Assembly: GCA_017394605.1 (NCBI GenBank)
Contig: JAFPXU010000032.1
Span: 1-20,557 of the forward strand
DNA length: 20,557 bases
Reading direction: 5' to 3'
Source: Clostridia bacterium
GTDB lineage: Bacteria > Bacillota_A > Clostridia > Christensenellales > CAG-138
The notes under the pieces are model-generated. The model was not told where the DNA came from. It saw nothing but the letters and a program-made list of their open reading frames with translations, and searched no databases. This document shows positions 7,561-15,584 of the stretch, one piece after another. Both the position numbers and the translations under genes were made by a program. How positions within the stretch are numbered: position 1 is the stretch's first letter; each line of letters begins with the position of its first letter.

Positions 7561-8388
7561 TCATTCCTCCCCTCTGACCTCGGCGATGGCGGCGCGCGCC
7601 TGCTCCTCGCTGAGTGTGGTGTTGTGGTTTGACGCGCCCATGTCCTCGATCCATTTCACGCCGCAGCCTTTCTTCGTGTTCAGGATCACCATGGTGGGCT
7701 TTCCGGAACCTCTTCCGAGCTTGGCGTGACGGACGGCGGCGAGCACCTGGTCGACGTCGTTACCGTCCTCCACGTCGATGACGTTCCAGCCGAACGCGGC
7801 CCATTTGTCATCCAGAGGCGCAATATCGTTGACCTTGGCGACCTCGTCGTCGATCTGGAGCTTGTTGTAGTCGGTGAAACCGATCAGGTTGTCCAGCTTC
7901 TTGGCGGCGGCGAACATGGCTGCCTCCCAGATCTGTCCCTCCTGCGTCTCACCGTCTCCGATCAGCGTATAGACGGTAGCGCCGTCATTCTCCAGTTTGG
8001 AACCGAGCGCTGCGCCCACGGCGCAGGAGAATCCCTGGCCCAGACTGCCCGTCGTCATGTCGATACCCGTGGTCAGACGCGCGTCGCAGTGGCTCGGAAG
8101 ATGCGTGCCGCCCTGATTCAGCGTCATGAGCTCGGCTTTGTCGAAAAATCCGCGGTTCGCGAGCGTGGCGTACACCGCGGGACCCGCGTGTCCCTTCGAG
8201 CATACAAACCGGTCTCTCCCCTGTTTCTTCGGGTCCTTCGGATCGATGTTCATCTCCTCAAAATACAGCGCCGCGAGCAGTTCCACGACGGAAAGACAGC
8301 CCCCGATGTGTCCGACGCCCAGATGACCGATGCACGACAGCACGTCGCAGCGGATATCTTTGCATATGCTATTCAGATTCTGTTCCAA
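7561..8388 (-). CDS. Transketolase N-terminal (diphosphate-binding) subunit; putative sulfofructose transketolase
   Basis: A 275-aa subunit carrying the thiamine-diphosphate-binding domain. The GDG...N motif runs from GDGE at 144-147 to N175, and the family signatures SKGHAGPA (64-71) and TTGSLGQGF (112-120) are intact. It is the first gene of the seven-gene operon. The start codon is TTG (8386-8388), with AAGGAGG 10 bases upstream and no better start in frame, so initiation may be modest. Split transketolases of this kind are common in Firmicutes and archaea, and the sulfo-transketolase SqwGH is also reported as a two-subunit enzyme. The operon leads with this gene, so ketol transfer is the core step of the pathway. 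Confidence 0.93.
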   Translation of the reverse strand: MEQNLNSICKDIRCDVLSCIGHLGVGHIGGCLSVVELLAALYFEEMNIDPKDPKKQGRDRFVCSKGHAGPAVYATLANRGFFDKAELMTLNQGGTHLPSHCDARLTTGIDMTTGSLGQGFSCAVGAALGSKLENDGATVYTLIGDGETQEGQIWEAAMFAAAKKLDNLIGFTDYNKLQIDDEVAKVNDIAPLDDKWAAFGWNVIDVEDGNDVDQVLAAVRHAKLGRGSGKPTMVILNTKKGCGVKWIEDMGASNHNTTLSEEQARAAIAEVRGEE

Positions 8389-8431
8389 ACCTGTGTTTCC
8401 TCCTTATTGATTAATCTTGTTAACTAATTAG

Positions 8432-8460
8432 ATTCTACCCTTGCATACTGCCGTTGTCAA
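8432..8460 (-). promoter_or_regulatory. Promoter of the transketolase operon
   Basis: On the minus strand a perfect -35 TTGACA (8455-8460) is separated by 17 bases from -10 TAGAAT (8432-8437). Transcription should start near 8425, about 37 bases before the TTG start. The early transcribed region holds CTAATTAG, GTTAAC and GATTAATC palindromes (8409-8431), which are candidate repressor contacts. Confidence 0.85.
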
Positions 8461-8471
8461 GGTGATTGCCA

Positions 8472-8500
8472 TTGACATTTCCCCCTGATTCCACTATGAT
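8472..8500 (+). promoter_or_regulatory. Promoter of the sugar isomerase gene
   Basis: On the plus strand a perfect -35 TTGACA (8472-8477) is separated by 17 bases from -10 TATGAT (8495-8500). It is back-to-back with the transketolase promoter; the two -35 boxes are only 11 bases apart. TTGATTAA (8500-8507) follows directly, and an imperfect dyad ATTAAAACCGTTAAAT lies at the expected start site. TTGATTAA also occurs at 8407-8414 on the other side. Confidence 0.87.
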
Positions 8501-8535
8501 TGATTAAAACCGTTAAATATATGTAAAGGAGCACA

Positions 8536-9879
8536 TTGATTTTGGATTTCACACCGGTCTACGTACCCGTCGGCGTACCCACGTTCCATATGGAAAGCGC
8601 GGATGACGCCTTTACGCGTTCAGCCGCGATGCTGAAGAAGATGGACGGACGTTTCGTCGTCCCCGAGGAAAAGCTTTTAAGCATCGACGCCGTGCGCGGT
8701 TTTCTCGATCCGCTTCATCCGGATCTGATCGTTTTTCAGAACCTGACCTTCGCGAACGCGGCGTATATGTCCGAAGTGCTGCGCCGCTTTGACTGCCCCG
8801 TGATCCTGTGGACCCTGCGGGAGCCGGTCATCGACGGCGGAAGACTCCGTCTGAATTCCCTGACAGGCGCGTACTCCGCCGCGAATACGCTCCGCGCGTT
8901 CGGAAACCGTCCGTTCACCTACGTCTTCGGTTCGCCGGAGGAAGAACGCGTGCAGGAAGCCGTCCTTGCCTCAGTCAAGGCCGCTTCCGTCAAAAAGGCC
9001 ATGCGTTCTTTGAAACTCGCGGCTGTCGGCCAGACGCCGCAGGGCTTCGGATTCGGCAGGGCGCTTGACGGCGAGCTCATGCATTTCTTCGGCGTGGAGC
9101 TGCAGGCCATCGAGGCGCGGGAGCTCATCGACAGGGCGAAGGGATATACGGACGAGGAATGCGCTCCCCATCTTGAAAAGACCGCCTGCGCGACATGCGG
9201 ACTTTCCGCGATGCCCGAGAAGAACCGTCTGGATCACGCCAGGCTTTACAAGGCGTACAGTGATTACGTTTCCGAAAACGGCATCGGGGCGCTTGCTTCC
9301 CGCTGCTGGCCGGACTTCTTTACCGCGTTCGGCACGCCGGTCTGCACGGTCCTCTCCCTCCTGAACGACGACGGCGTCGCTTCCGCGTGCGAATCGGACG
9401 TCTACGGCGCGTTGAGCATGTGGGTCGGGATGCTGTTAAGCGACGGCCCGGTCTTCTTCGGCGATCCCGTGTCTTTGAATGAAGAGGAGAATACCGTCAC
9501 CTTCTGGCACTGCGGCGCGGCCGCCTGTTCGCTTGCGAGGAAGGATACCGGCGCGGCCGTCGGCGTCCACCCGAACCGCAAGATCGGTCCGGTCATGGAT
9601 TTCGGCTGCGAAGCGTTCAAAGACGCCACGGTCTTCCGCATCGGCAGAGAGCCGGACGGAAGCTTCCGGTTCTTCCTGATGGAAGGCGAAGCGCTGGACA
9701 AGCCGAAGCAGTTCAACGGCACCAGCGTGGTCGTCAGGACCGACAAGCCCTGCCGCGACGCGGTGGAACAAAGCGTTCTGGCCGGATTCGAGCCGCATTT
9801 CGTCGTGATCAAGGGACGGCATGCATCGGCGCTCGAGGCGCTCGCGACCTACCTCGGCTTCCCCGTCTGCCGGTATTGA
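8536..9879 (+). CDS. L-fucose/L-arabinose isomerase-fold protein; putative sulfoquinovose isomerase
   Basis: A 447-aa sugar isomerase of the fucose/arabinose isomerase fold. The C-terminal half carries the likely metal triad E286 (CESDVYGAL), D310 (FFGDPVSL) and H325 (TFWHCG), in the order Glu-Asp-His seen in fucose isomerase. The N-terminal half is more divergent. It is transcribed divergently from the transketolase operon and ends at a bidirectional terminator. In the proposed pathway it would convert sulfoquinovose to 6-deoxy-6-sulfofructose, a role taken by a non-YihS isomerase in the Firmicute sulfoglycolytic pathways. The start is TTG at 8536, 4 bases after AAAGGAG. A second TTG at 8542 has a spacing of 10, so either could be used. 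No ATG is suitably placed. Confidence 0.85.
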   Translation: MILDFTPVYVPVGVPTFHMESADDAFTRSAAMLKKMDGRFVVPEEKLLSIDAVRGFLDPLHPDLIVFQNLTFANAAYMSEVLRRFDCPVILWTLREPVIDGGRLRLNSLTGAYSAANTLRAFGNRPFTYVFGSPEEERVQEAVLASVKAASVKKAMRSLKLAAVGQTPQGFGFGRALDGELMHFFGVELQAIEARELIDRAKGYTDEECAPHLEKTACATCGLSAMPEKNRLDHARLYKAYSDYVSENGIGALASRCWPDFFTAFGTPVCTVLSLLNDDGVASACESDVYGALSMWVGMLLSDGPVFFGDPVSLNEEENTVTFWHCGAAACSLARKDTGAAVGVHPNRKIGPVMDFGCEAFKDATVFRIGREPDGSFRFFLMEGEALDKPKQFNGTSVVVRTDKPCRDAVEQSVLAGFEPHFVVIKGRHASALEALATYLGFPVCRY

Positions 9880-9898
9880 TCTGAAGATCAGATAAAAT

Positions 9899-9937
9899 CA
9901 GGGCGCCGCATCAGATGCGGTGCCCTGTTTCTTTTAT
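9899..9937. terminator. Bidirectional terminator between convergent genes
   Basis: A 13-bp stem with one G-U pair (9899-9911 with 9915-9927) and a CAG loop. It is followed by TTTCTTTTATT on the plus strand and preceded by GATAAAAT, which gives an ATTTTATC tract on the minus strand. It serves the isomerase gene from the left and the transporter gene from the right. Confidence 0.9.
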
Positions 9938-9959
9938 TAGTCAGGCTTGCGGTTTATGA

Positions 9960-11375
9960 TCATTCAGCAGCCGCCTCGCCCAGTTTTTCCTTCTCGATCT
10001 GCAGTTCGGCGATCTTGTCTTTGCTCAGCGGATAGACGAAGCGCAGGCATACGAACACGAGCAGGAACAGCACAGCCGGGATCATGACGGAGTAGTTGTA
10101 CATGGTCTTCAGCGCGGCCTGGCTGAGGCCTTCGGTCTTGAGCTCACTGCCGTTGTATCCGATCCTGAGCAGCGGCACGTTGATGAGCACCGTCGCCACC
10201 GTCTGACCGAGTTTACGCATGAAACTGTAGAACGCGTAGCTTGTCGCCTCGTCGTTCAGCCCGTAACGGACCTTGTTGTAGTCGATCGCGTCGGTGGCGA
10301 GCACCCACACGAGCAGGAAGATAAACGCAGTACCGATGCCGCTCATGAGGCAGGCAAGCAGGTAAAGCCAGACGTTGGTAATGCCCATAAGCGCGAGAAT
10401 AAAGAGGATCAGATAGAAGATGGCGGCAAGAAGAACGCCGTAGGAGCAGACCTCTCTCCTGCCGAACTTGTTTCCGAGCTTCGTCGCGAAGAACATGATC
10501 ACCGCGACGGGCAGATACTGGAAGACGGTCGGCAGCATCGTAAGCCCCGGCGCGTTGAAGTAATGGTGAAACAGATAGGTGTTGTACCCCTGTCCGAACA
10601 TCTGCGCGGCAAGGAAGAGCATAGAAGCGATACTGACCGCCATAAAGGGCCGGCTCTTCAGAAGCGTCTTGACGACCTTCATCGTCTGTCCCTTCTTACG
10701 TTCGGAAGGCCTGGAATCCACGCGCTCGCGGCTCCAGCCGTAGCAGAGGAAGTAGAAGACCACGCTCAGCACCGCGATGATCACGACGCCGATAAAGACG
10801 CGGTTGAAGTCCATCTGGCGGGTCCCGTCAGCAAGCTTGACGTAGCACATGGAAGCCAGCACCATGGCGGGCATGGCGCCGAACGTGGATCCGATCGAGC
10901 GGAAGACGGAGAGCGAGGAGCGCTCCTTGTCGTCGGAGGTGATGACCTGCGCAAGGGATCCGTACGGGATGTTGATGCATGTGTACAGCATGCCGAACAG
11001 GATGTACGTCACGTAGATCCAGGCAAGCCGTCCGCCCGCGGAGAATCCGCGCACGTCGACGAACATCAGGACGGCTGCCAGCGCTGTGGGCACCGCAAAG
11101 ACCTTGATCCAGTGGCGGTAGCGCCCGTCGGAGCGCTTTTTCGCGCCGTCGATGAGCCTGCCCCAGATGGGATCGTTGACGGCATCCCAGATGCGGGCGA
11201 TGATCGTCATGATCATGACGCTTAAGACGCTGATCTCCAGCACGTCCGTGTAGTATTTGTTCAGCACGCTCTGCGTGAGCCCGAAGACCAGGCAGCTCGC
11301 CAGATCGCCCATCGCGTAACCGATCTTATCCTTTGCCCGGATACCGCTGGTTCTTGCGATATAACTCTGTTCCAT
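9960..11375 (-). CDS. GPH-family (MelB-type) sugar:cation symporter
   Basis: A 471-aa membrane protein with about twelve hydrophobic segments. The GPH-family signature near the second and third helices is clear: RIWDAVNDPIWGRLIDG, then the basic stretch KKRSDGRYRHW. A NIPYGSL motif follows in the next helices, and a polar central loop lies near the middle. E. coli imports sulfoquinovose and its glycerol glycoside through members of the same family (YihO, YihP), which fits the adjacent YihQ-like glycosidase. The gene lies 22 bases after GH31 on the same strand, so the two form a transport-plus-hydrolysis pair. The ribosome-binding site is a plain AAGGAAA close to the ATG. Substrate is inferred from context. 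Confidence 0.94.
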   Translation of the reverse strand: MEQSYIARTSGIRAKDKIGYAMGDLASCLVFGLTQSVLNKYYTDVLEISVLSVMIMTIIARIWDAVNDPIWGRLIDGAKKRSDGRYRHWIKVFAVPTALAAVLMFVDVRGFSAGGRLAWIYVTYILFGMLYTCINIPYGSLAQVITSDDKERSSLSVFRSIGSTFGAMPAMVLASMCYVKLADGTRQMDFNRVFIGVVIIAVLSVVFYFLCYGWSRERVDSRPSERKKGQTMKVVKTLLKSRPFMAVSIASMLFLAAQMFGQGYNTYLFHHYFNAPGLTMLPTVFQYLPVAVIMFFATKLGNKFGRREVCSYGVLLAAIFYLILFILALMGITNVWLYLLACLMSGIGTAFIFLLVWVLATDAIDYNKVRYGLNDEATSYAFYSFMRKLGQTVATVLINVPLLRIGYNGSELKTEGLSQAALKTMYNYSVMIPAVLFLLVFVCLRFVYPLSKDKIAELQIEKEKLGEAAAE

Positions 11376-11397
11376 TTTCCTTTTCCTTTCCGTTTTC

Positions 11398-13446
11398 TTA
11401 TTTGCAGTCTTCCGCGGCGCGGCGGAAGAGATCTTCGTAGGGACTGCCCGCCCGGTAGAACGCCGTCGTATACCCGAGCGGCGCGCTTACCGTATATTCT
11501 CTGCCGCCCTCGTACGCTTCGCCGGTCCACAGATGGCGCCATTCTCCCTTGGGCAGAATGACCTTTCTGCGCTTCGCGCGGCGCTCGATGACCGGGCAGA
11601 CGAACAGGTCGTCCCCAAGATAATACGCGTATTCGTCACGGTGCGCGGTGAAGGTCATCTCGTTCCAGAAGTCCGGCCGCATGACCTGCACACCCTTCCC
11701 CGCCAGCTTAGCGCAGTGCGCGATATACGGCTTCAGCATCGAATGGAGTTTTGTCAGCCGCACCGTATGGGGCGTCACGCCGGGCGCGTCGAACTGGCTG
11801 TTCGCCCACGGCCGGATCGACTCGTGCGAACGCATCAGAAGCGACAGAGACCCCATCTCCATCCAGCGGATGAACAGCTCGTCGTTCCGTTTCATCTTGC
11901 CGAAGGAGAAGAATCCCCCGATGTCGCAGTGGACCATCGGGACGCCGGAAAAGCCCAGTGAAAAGCTTGCAGGCATCACGCAGGGCATGCCGTAATCCTT
12001 CGTCAGGTCGGTATGCTGGTCGCCGTTCCAGAGGATCGGCGCGTAGGTCTGGATGCCCACGTACCCCGAGCGGGAGAAGAACATGGCGTCCTCCGCCCCG
12101 TATTCCTCGACCGCCTCGCGGTTGACCTTCGCCCACAGAACCGGCCAGAGATTGTGCAGTTTTGCAGGATCTCCGTCGTGCAGGACGCAGTCCACCGGCA
12201 GATACTCGCCGAAATCCGCCATCCAGCCGGAGATACCGAAATCCAGCATGTTCTTCTTGATCAGCTCGTCCTTGACGTACCGAACGGCGTCCGGATTTGT
12301 CAGGTCGATCATGCCGGCGTCGAAGGTCGTGGATTTGATATGATAGACGCTGCCGTCCTTCCTCGTGATGAGGTATCCCTTTTCATGGCATTCCTTATAC
12401 AGCCTGCTGTCCCTGACCAGATACGGATTGATGTAGGCAAGGAACCGGACGCCTTCGTTCCTGAGCTTCTGGATCGCGCCGCGGAGATCCGGATAAAGCT
12501 GATCACTGACCTCCCAGTTCCACCAGACCTGCTTGCCCATGGGCGTTCTGAGATCTCCGGACCAGTCCTGGCACCAGACCGCGCAGACCTTCGCACCGGC
12601 GTTAAGCATGCTTTGGACCTTTTTCAGTACGGTCTCCGTTCCGCCCTGGACGCCCAGGATCATGCCGTCGTGGCACCAGTCCGGAAGATACTGGCGGTTT
12701 TGGACGCGGGAAGCGAGAAGCCTCTCCAGTTCCTCGTACGTCTCACCGCAGAGCAGCGTCACCTTTTCGGGGCAGGCGTCGAACGTCATGCTGTAATAAT
12801 CTTTTTCAAAGCGGGAAACGCCGTCCGAGGCGGTATCGAACAGGAACAGTCTTCCGCGGTCCGTGACAAATACGGGCATCGGAGCGTAGGAGCCGATCTC
12901 GGAATGGTTCTTTTCCCTGTAGAGCGATCTTGGCAGCAGTGCCTTCTCGATCACGGTCGACGCCTTGATGTGTTCGGATACGAAGTTGACCACGCGCTCG
13001 CCGCGCAGATCCGTCTTGCGGTACTGCTCGCCGCCGCCGAAGACAGCTTCCCCTTTGATGGCGGAAAGCCGAAATTCGTACGCCCAGCCCTCTTCGCCCT
13101 TGAGCGTCAGCTCCACGCCGCCTTTGCAGACGGACGGTTCGATGCGAAGGGTATGCGCTCCGTTCGACAGCGTGACAGACTTTCCGTCGTCAGCGGCTTC
13201 CGTCAAAGGAACGCGTTCCGTCTCGTTCATCTGGACTTTGACCGTACCGCGGTTTGCGGTATATACTTTTTCCCTTTTGATCGCGGTCGCGAACGGGATC
13301 TTTCTGCTCTGTTCCAGAAGCGGGATTCCGCCGTACCAAAGCGACCACCGGTCGTCCTCAAAGCGGAATGTCAGTTTTCCTTTCCGGTCGACAGTGCGTT
13401 CGGAAGCGGATTTCTGTTCCGTATGATCTTTCCTGTTGTTTTCCAT
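11398..13446 (-). CDS. GH31 glycoside hydrolase, sulfoquinovosidase (YihQ)-like
   Basis: A 682-aa family GH31 alpha-glycosidase that aligns from memory with E. coli sulfoquinovosidase YihQ, without gaps through the catalytic core. The nucleophile is D411 (GWMADFGEYLP) and the acid/base D476 (WNGDQHTD). Of the YihQ substrate-site residues Q262, Q288, R301, W304 and Y508, the equivalents here are Q267, Q293, Q306, W309 and F512. The Arg and Tyr that contact the sulfonate are therefore replaced, while both Gln and the Trp remain. No signal peptide is visible, so it acts in the cytoplasm on an imported glycoside. AGAGGG lies shortly before the ATG. It may be a divergent sulfoquinovosidase or act on a related alpha-glycoside. 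Confidence 0.93.
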   Translation of the reverse strand: MENNRKDHTEQKSASERTVDRKGKLTFRFEDDRWSLWYGGIPLLEQSRKIPFATAIKREKVYTANRGTVKVQMNETERVPLTEAADDGKSVTLSNGAHTLRIEPSVCKGGVELTLKGEEGWAYEFRLSAIKGEAVFGGGEQYRKTDLRGERVVNFVSEHIKASTVIEKALLPRSLYREKNHSEIGSYAPMPVFVTDRGRLFLFDTASDGVSRFEKDYYSMTFDACPEKVTLLCGETYEELERLLASRVQNRQYLPDWCHDGMILGVQGGTETVLKKVQSMLNAGAKVCAVWCQDWSGDLRTPMGKQVWWNWEVSDQLYPDLRGAIQKLRNEGVRFLAYINPYLVRDSRLYKECHEKGYLITRKDGSVYHIKSTTFDAGMIDLTNPDAVRYVKDELIKKNMLDFGISGWMADFGEYLPVDCVLHDGDPAKLHNLWPVLWAKVNREAVEEYGAEDAMFFSRSGYVGIQTYAPILWNGDQHTDLTKDYGMPCVMPASFSLGFSGVPMVHCDIGGFFSFGKMKRNDELFIRWMEMGSLSLLMRSHESIRPWANSQFDAPGVTPHTVRLTKLHSMLKPYIAHCAKLAGKGVQVMRPDFWNEMTFTAHRDEYAYYLGDDLFVCPVIERRAKRRKVILPKGEWRHLWTGEAYEGGREYTVSAPLGYTTAFYRAGSPYEDLFRRAAEDCK

Positions 13447-13481
13447 ATAACCCTCTTTTCGAAACCGGACGCGGGACGCGC

Positions 13482-14123
13482 TCAGACCGTGCCGAACAGG
13501 ACCTTGCGGAACAGTTCCGCGGTCTTCTCTTCGCCAAGCGCCTGTCTGAACACATCCGTGCTCGGTCCGCCGTTTTTCAGCAGTCCCTCCACGTACGCGC
13601 CGGTCTTCTTCCCCTTCGCTTCCGCGTCCGCAACGGACTTCGCGGGAAGATTCAGATACGCCGAAGTGTACGCTTCCGCGTACGCGTCGAAACGGGGAGA
13701 CAGCTTTTTCCCCTTCTTGGAGACGCTTTCCTTCAGCCGGATCGAATCATACCAGTGCGTCCCGGGATCGCGGTTCGGAAGATCCGCGTATTCCTCGTTC
13801 ACTTTCTGAAGATTGCCCGTCTCGCATGGCTCAACCATCGTGTCGTACAGCTCGAGGATCAGGGTATCGTTCCCCATGGCAAGGATCCTGTCGTAGGAAA
13901 GGAGCGGCAGATCCAGTTCCTTCGGGTTGACGATCAGGGTATCCATCTTCATAAGCCCGAACATGCCGGGCGCCTTCATGACGGAGACGTGACCGAGTCC
14001 TTCCACCCCGTACGGGGTAATCGTGAATTTCATTCCCTTTACCTTCAGGCTTTTATATGCGCCCGCGTCGCGTTCCTTCAGCGGGAAGCGCTGTCCGATC
14101 AGGGAAAGCAGTTTGTCCGTCAT
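13482..14123 (-). CDS. Unknown protein, possibly bilin-reductase-like
   Basis: A 213-aa soluble protein that I do not firmly recognise. Its layout recalls ferredoxin-dependent bilin reductases: a central segment LPLLSYDRI and LELYDTM (72-95), a later HWYDSIRL (123-130), an aromatic AYAEAYTSAYL helix (147-157) and a C-terminal ALGEEKTAELFRKVLFG (195-211) like the G-E-x-x-A...LF end of that family. This is a pattern impression with no alignment behind it. The start is ATG 14123, with GGAGGA 8 bases upstream; a longer in-frame extension to 14222 is rejected because it has no ribosome-binding site and lies within the preceding gene. It overlaps that gene by 4 bases (ATGA). The gap to GH31 is only 35 bases. 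Confidence 0.8.
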   Translation of the reverse strand: MTDKLLSLIGQRFPLKERDAGAYKSLKVKGMKFTITPYGVEGLGHVSVMKAPGMFGLMKMDTLIVNPKELDLPLLSYDRILAMGNDTLILELYDTMVEPCETGNLQKVNEEYADLPNRDPGTHWYDSIRLKESVSKKGKKLSPRFDAYAEAYTSAYLNLPAKSVADAEAKGKKTGAYVEGLLKNGGPSTDVFRQALGEEKTAELFRKVLFGTV

Positions 14124-14755
14124 TTCGTTTTTCCTCCGTTCAGTCTCAGTTCTTTCAGACCGTTCTGATGCAGCAGGACCGCGCCGAGCAGGAACAGTCC
14201 TTCTCCCGCGATATTCACGCACTCGGCGATCCAGTTCATGGACGATTTGTCAAAGCTTTTCGTCGACAGATATCCCATGCCGAGGCAGCATATAAAGGAT
14301 ACAGTAAACAGCGCGATCGGGAAAGGTTTTTTCAGTTTTTTGGAAAGAACGCACAGAACGGTGTCCATCATCCCGAGCCCCAGCACCATGCATCCCACGA
14401 ATACGGCCGTTCCCCTGTACAGCGCGGAAGCGGCGGCAAACGCGGCGTTCTCTTCCTGCCTGTGGGTCAGCATGGCGACAAGTCCGATCCCCGCCAGCAA
14501 AAAACCGATCGACTGGACCGGAAAGAACATGGCGTTCAGCGGTTCAAAGTCACACGCGCCAACAGCGTACAGAAGCTTGTACAGCGCCTTCAGCGCCCCG
14601 GCGCAGATCACGTCGATCGTGCCTGCCGCGAACAGGGCGAACGCGCCCTTGCTCATCTTGTTGTACAGATCGCGCTGCAAAAGGACCGAGGCGGTGGCGA
14701 ACAGGAGCACAGGCAGAAAATCGACGACCGCCATGGAAATCGAAAACTCTTTCAT
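14120..14755 (-). CDS. Integral membrane protein of unknown function
   Basis: A 211-aa protein with about six hydrophobic segments (around residues 9-25, 38-55, 76-96, 112-133, 145-163 and 180-196) and short polar loops. I see no catalytic motif and do not recognise the family. The start has only a weak ribosome-binding site, 7 bases after the DUF1295 stop, so translation may be coupled. The stop overlaps the next start (ATGA). Its fixed place between a DUF1295 membrane enzyme and a soluble protein suggests that it supports a membrane-bound redox process. That is inference only. Confidence 0.8.
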   Translation of the reverse strand: MKEFSISMAVVDFLPVLLFATASVLLQRDLYNKMSKGAFALFAAGTIDVICAGALKALYKLLYAVGACDFEPLNAMFFPVQSIGFLLAGIGLVAMLTHRQEENAAFAAASALYRGTAVFVGCMVLGLGMMDTVLCVLSKKLKKPFPIALFTVSFICCLGMGYLSTKSFDKSSMNWIAECVNIAGEGLFLLGAVLLHQNGLKELRLNGGKTK

Positions 14756-14762
14756 GCCCGTC

Positions 14763-15581
14763 TCACTTCTTGTTCAGATGATAGATTGGAAGACCCGGCA
14801 GGATGATCGGCGTTTTACCGGCATACTCCCGGTAGGCGGGATCCTCCCCGTAGCGCGCGTTCTGACGCTTTTCGAGCCGCTGCGCGCCGTTGAACATGAT
14901 GTAGACGATCGCGATCCACGCGAGCACGGCCACGATCCACTGTCCGGCGGTCTTCAGCGCCGTCAGACCCGCGATCAGCACGCCGGTCCAGAACACGATC
15001 TCCCCGAAATAGTTCGGACAGCGGACGATTTTATACAGTCCCTTCGTCGCGACCATGTTCGGGTTTTCCTTCTTCTGCGCGGATTTCTGCCGGTCGGCTT
15101 CCGTCTCGAGAAGCAGTCCGGCAAGGGAAACGATGACGCCGATGAAAGGGAGAATATAATCCTGCGCGGATTTCAGCCCGGTGCCGATATTGTAATAACG
15201 GTAGAACACCGGGGAGACCTGCGCCGTATACAGCACGGAGACAAAGACCCAGATCGTCGCGAGCACGAAGACCGGCATCTTCTTGGCTCCGCCCGCGTCC
15301 TCGTCCAGGGTCTTTCTGTACGCCTTGTTCTTCAGTTCCCTGTAAAGCAGAAATCCCGACAGCCTCGCGCCGTAGGCAATGAACAGCAGGGTCTGAAGGA
15401 TCAGCAGCCACTCCGCCCCTTTTGCCCAGCCGTTCGAAAGAGTTAGGATCGTCACGGTGATGCCTCCGCCGATGATGGCGAATCCGTAACCGATCGAAAG
15501 AAACCACACGAACTTTTTGAATCCGACCGCGCAGCAGGCAGCGCAGACGATAAAGATGATCAGAAGATATGACCAGCCCAC
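14763..15581 (-). CDS. DUF1295 membrane protein (steroid 5-alpha-reductase-like)
   Basis: A 272-aa membrane protein of the DUF1295 family, related to 3-oxo-5-alpha-steroid 4-dehydrogenases and to isoprenylcysteine methyltransferases. Several transmembrane helices are visible. The family signatures are ETEADRQ (159-165) and RCPNYFGE (187-194), the latter in the NADPH-binding C-terminal part. Members reduce or modify lipid-like substrates in the membrane; the substrate here is unknown. The start codon is GTG (15579-15581), with AAGGAGG 8 bases upstream, and only 3 bases separate it from the SDR gene. Together with the flavin-reductase-like protein and the SDR it points to reductive chemistry on a hydrophobic compound. 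Confidence 0.9.
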   Translation of the reverse strand: MGWSYLLIIFIVCAACCAVGFKKFVWFLSIGYGFAIIGGGITVTILTLSNGWAKGAEWLLILQTLLFIAYGARLSGFLLYRELKNKAYRKTLDEDAGGAKKMPVFVLATIWVFVSVLYTAQVSPVFYRYYNIGTGLKSAQDYILPFIGVIVSLAGLLLETEADRQKSAQKKENPNMVATKGLYKIVRCPNYFGEIVFWTGVLIAGLTALKTAGQWIVAVLAWIAIVYIMFNGAQRLEKRQNARYGEDPAYREYAGKTPIILPGLPIYHLNKK

Positions 15582-15584
15582 GGC

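Noticed and set aside
6634..8388. Apiose or ordinary pentose role for the split transketolase
   Set aside because: Apulose-4-phosphate transketolase pathways need a kinase, and none is present; the YihQ-like glycosidase and altered RpiB fit a sulfo-sugar better. Not excluded without an alignment.
12013..13809. 598-codon open frame on the plus strand opposite GH31
   Set aside because: It is antisense to GH31, which has clear catalytic motifs. The product is rich in Arg, Val and Asp without domain structure, and there is no ribosome-binding site; high G+C leaves this frame open by chance.
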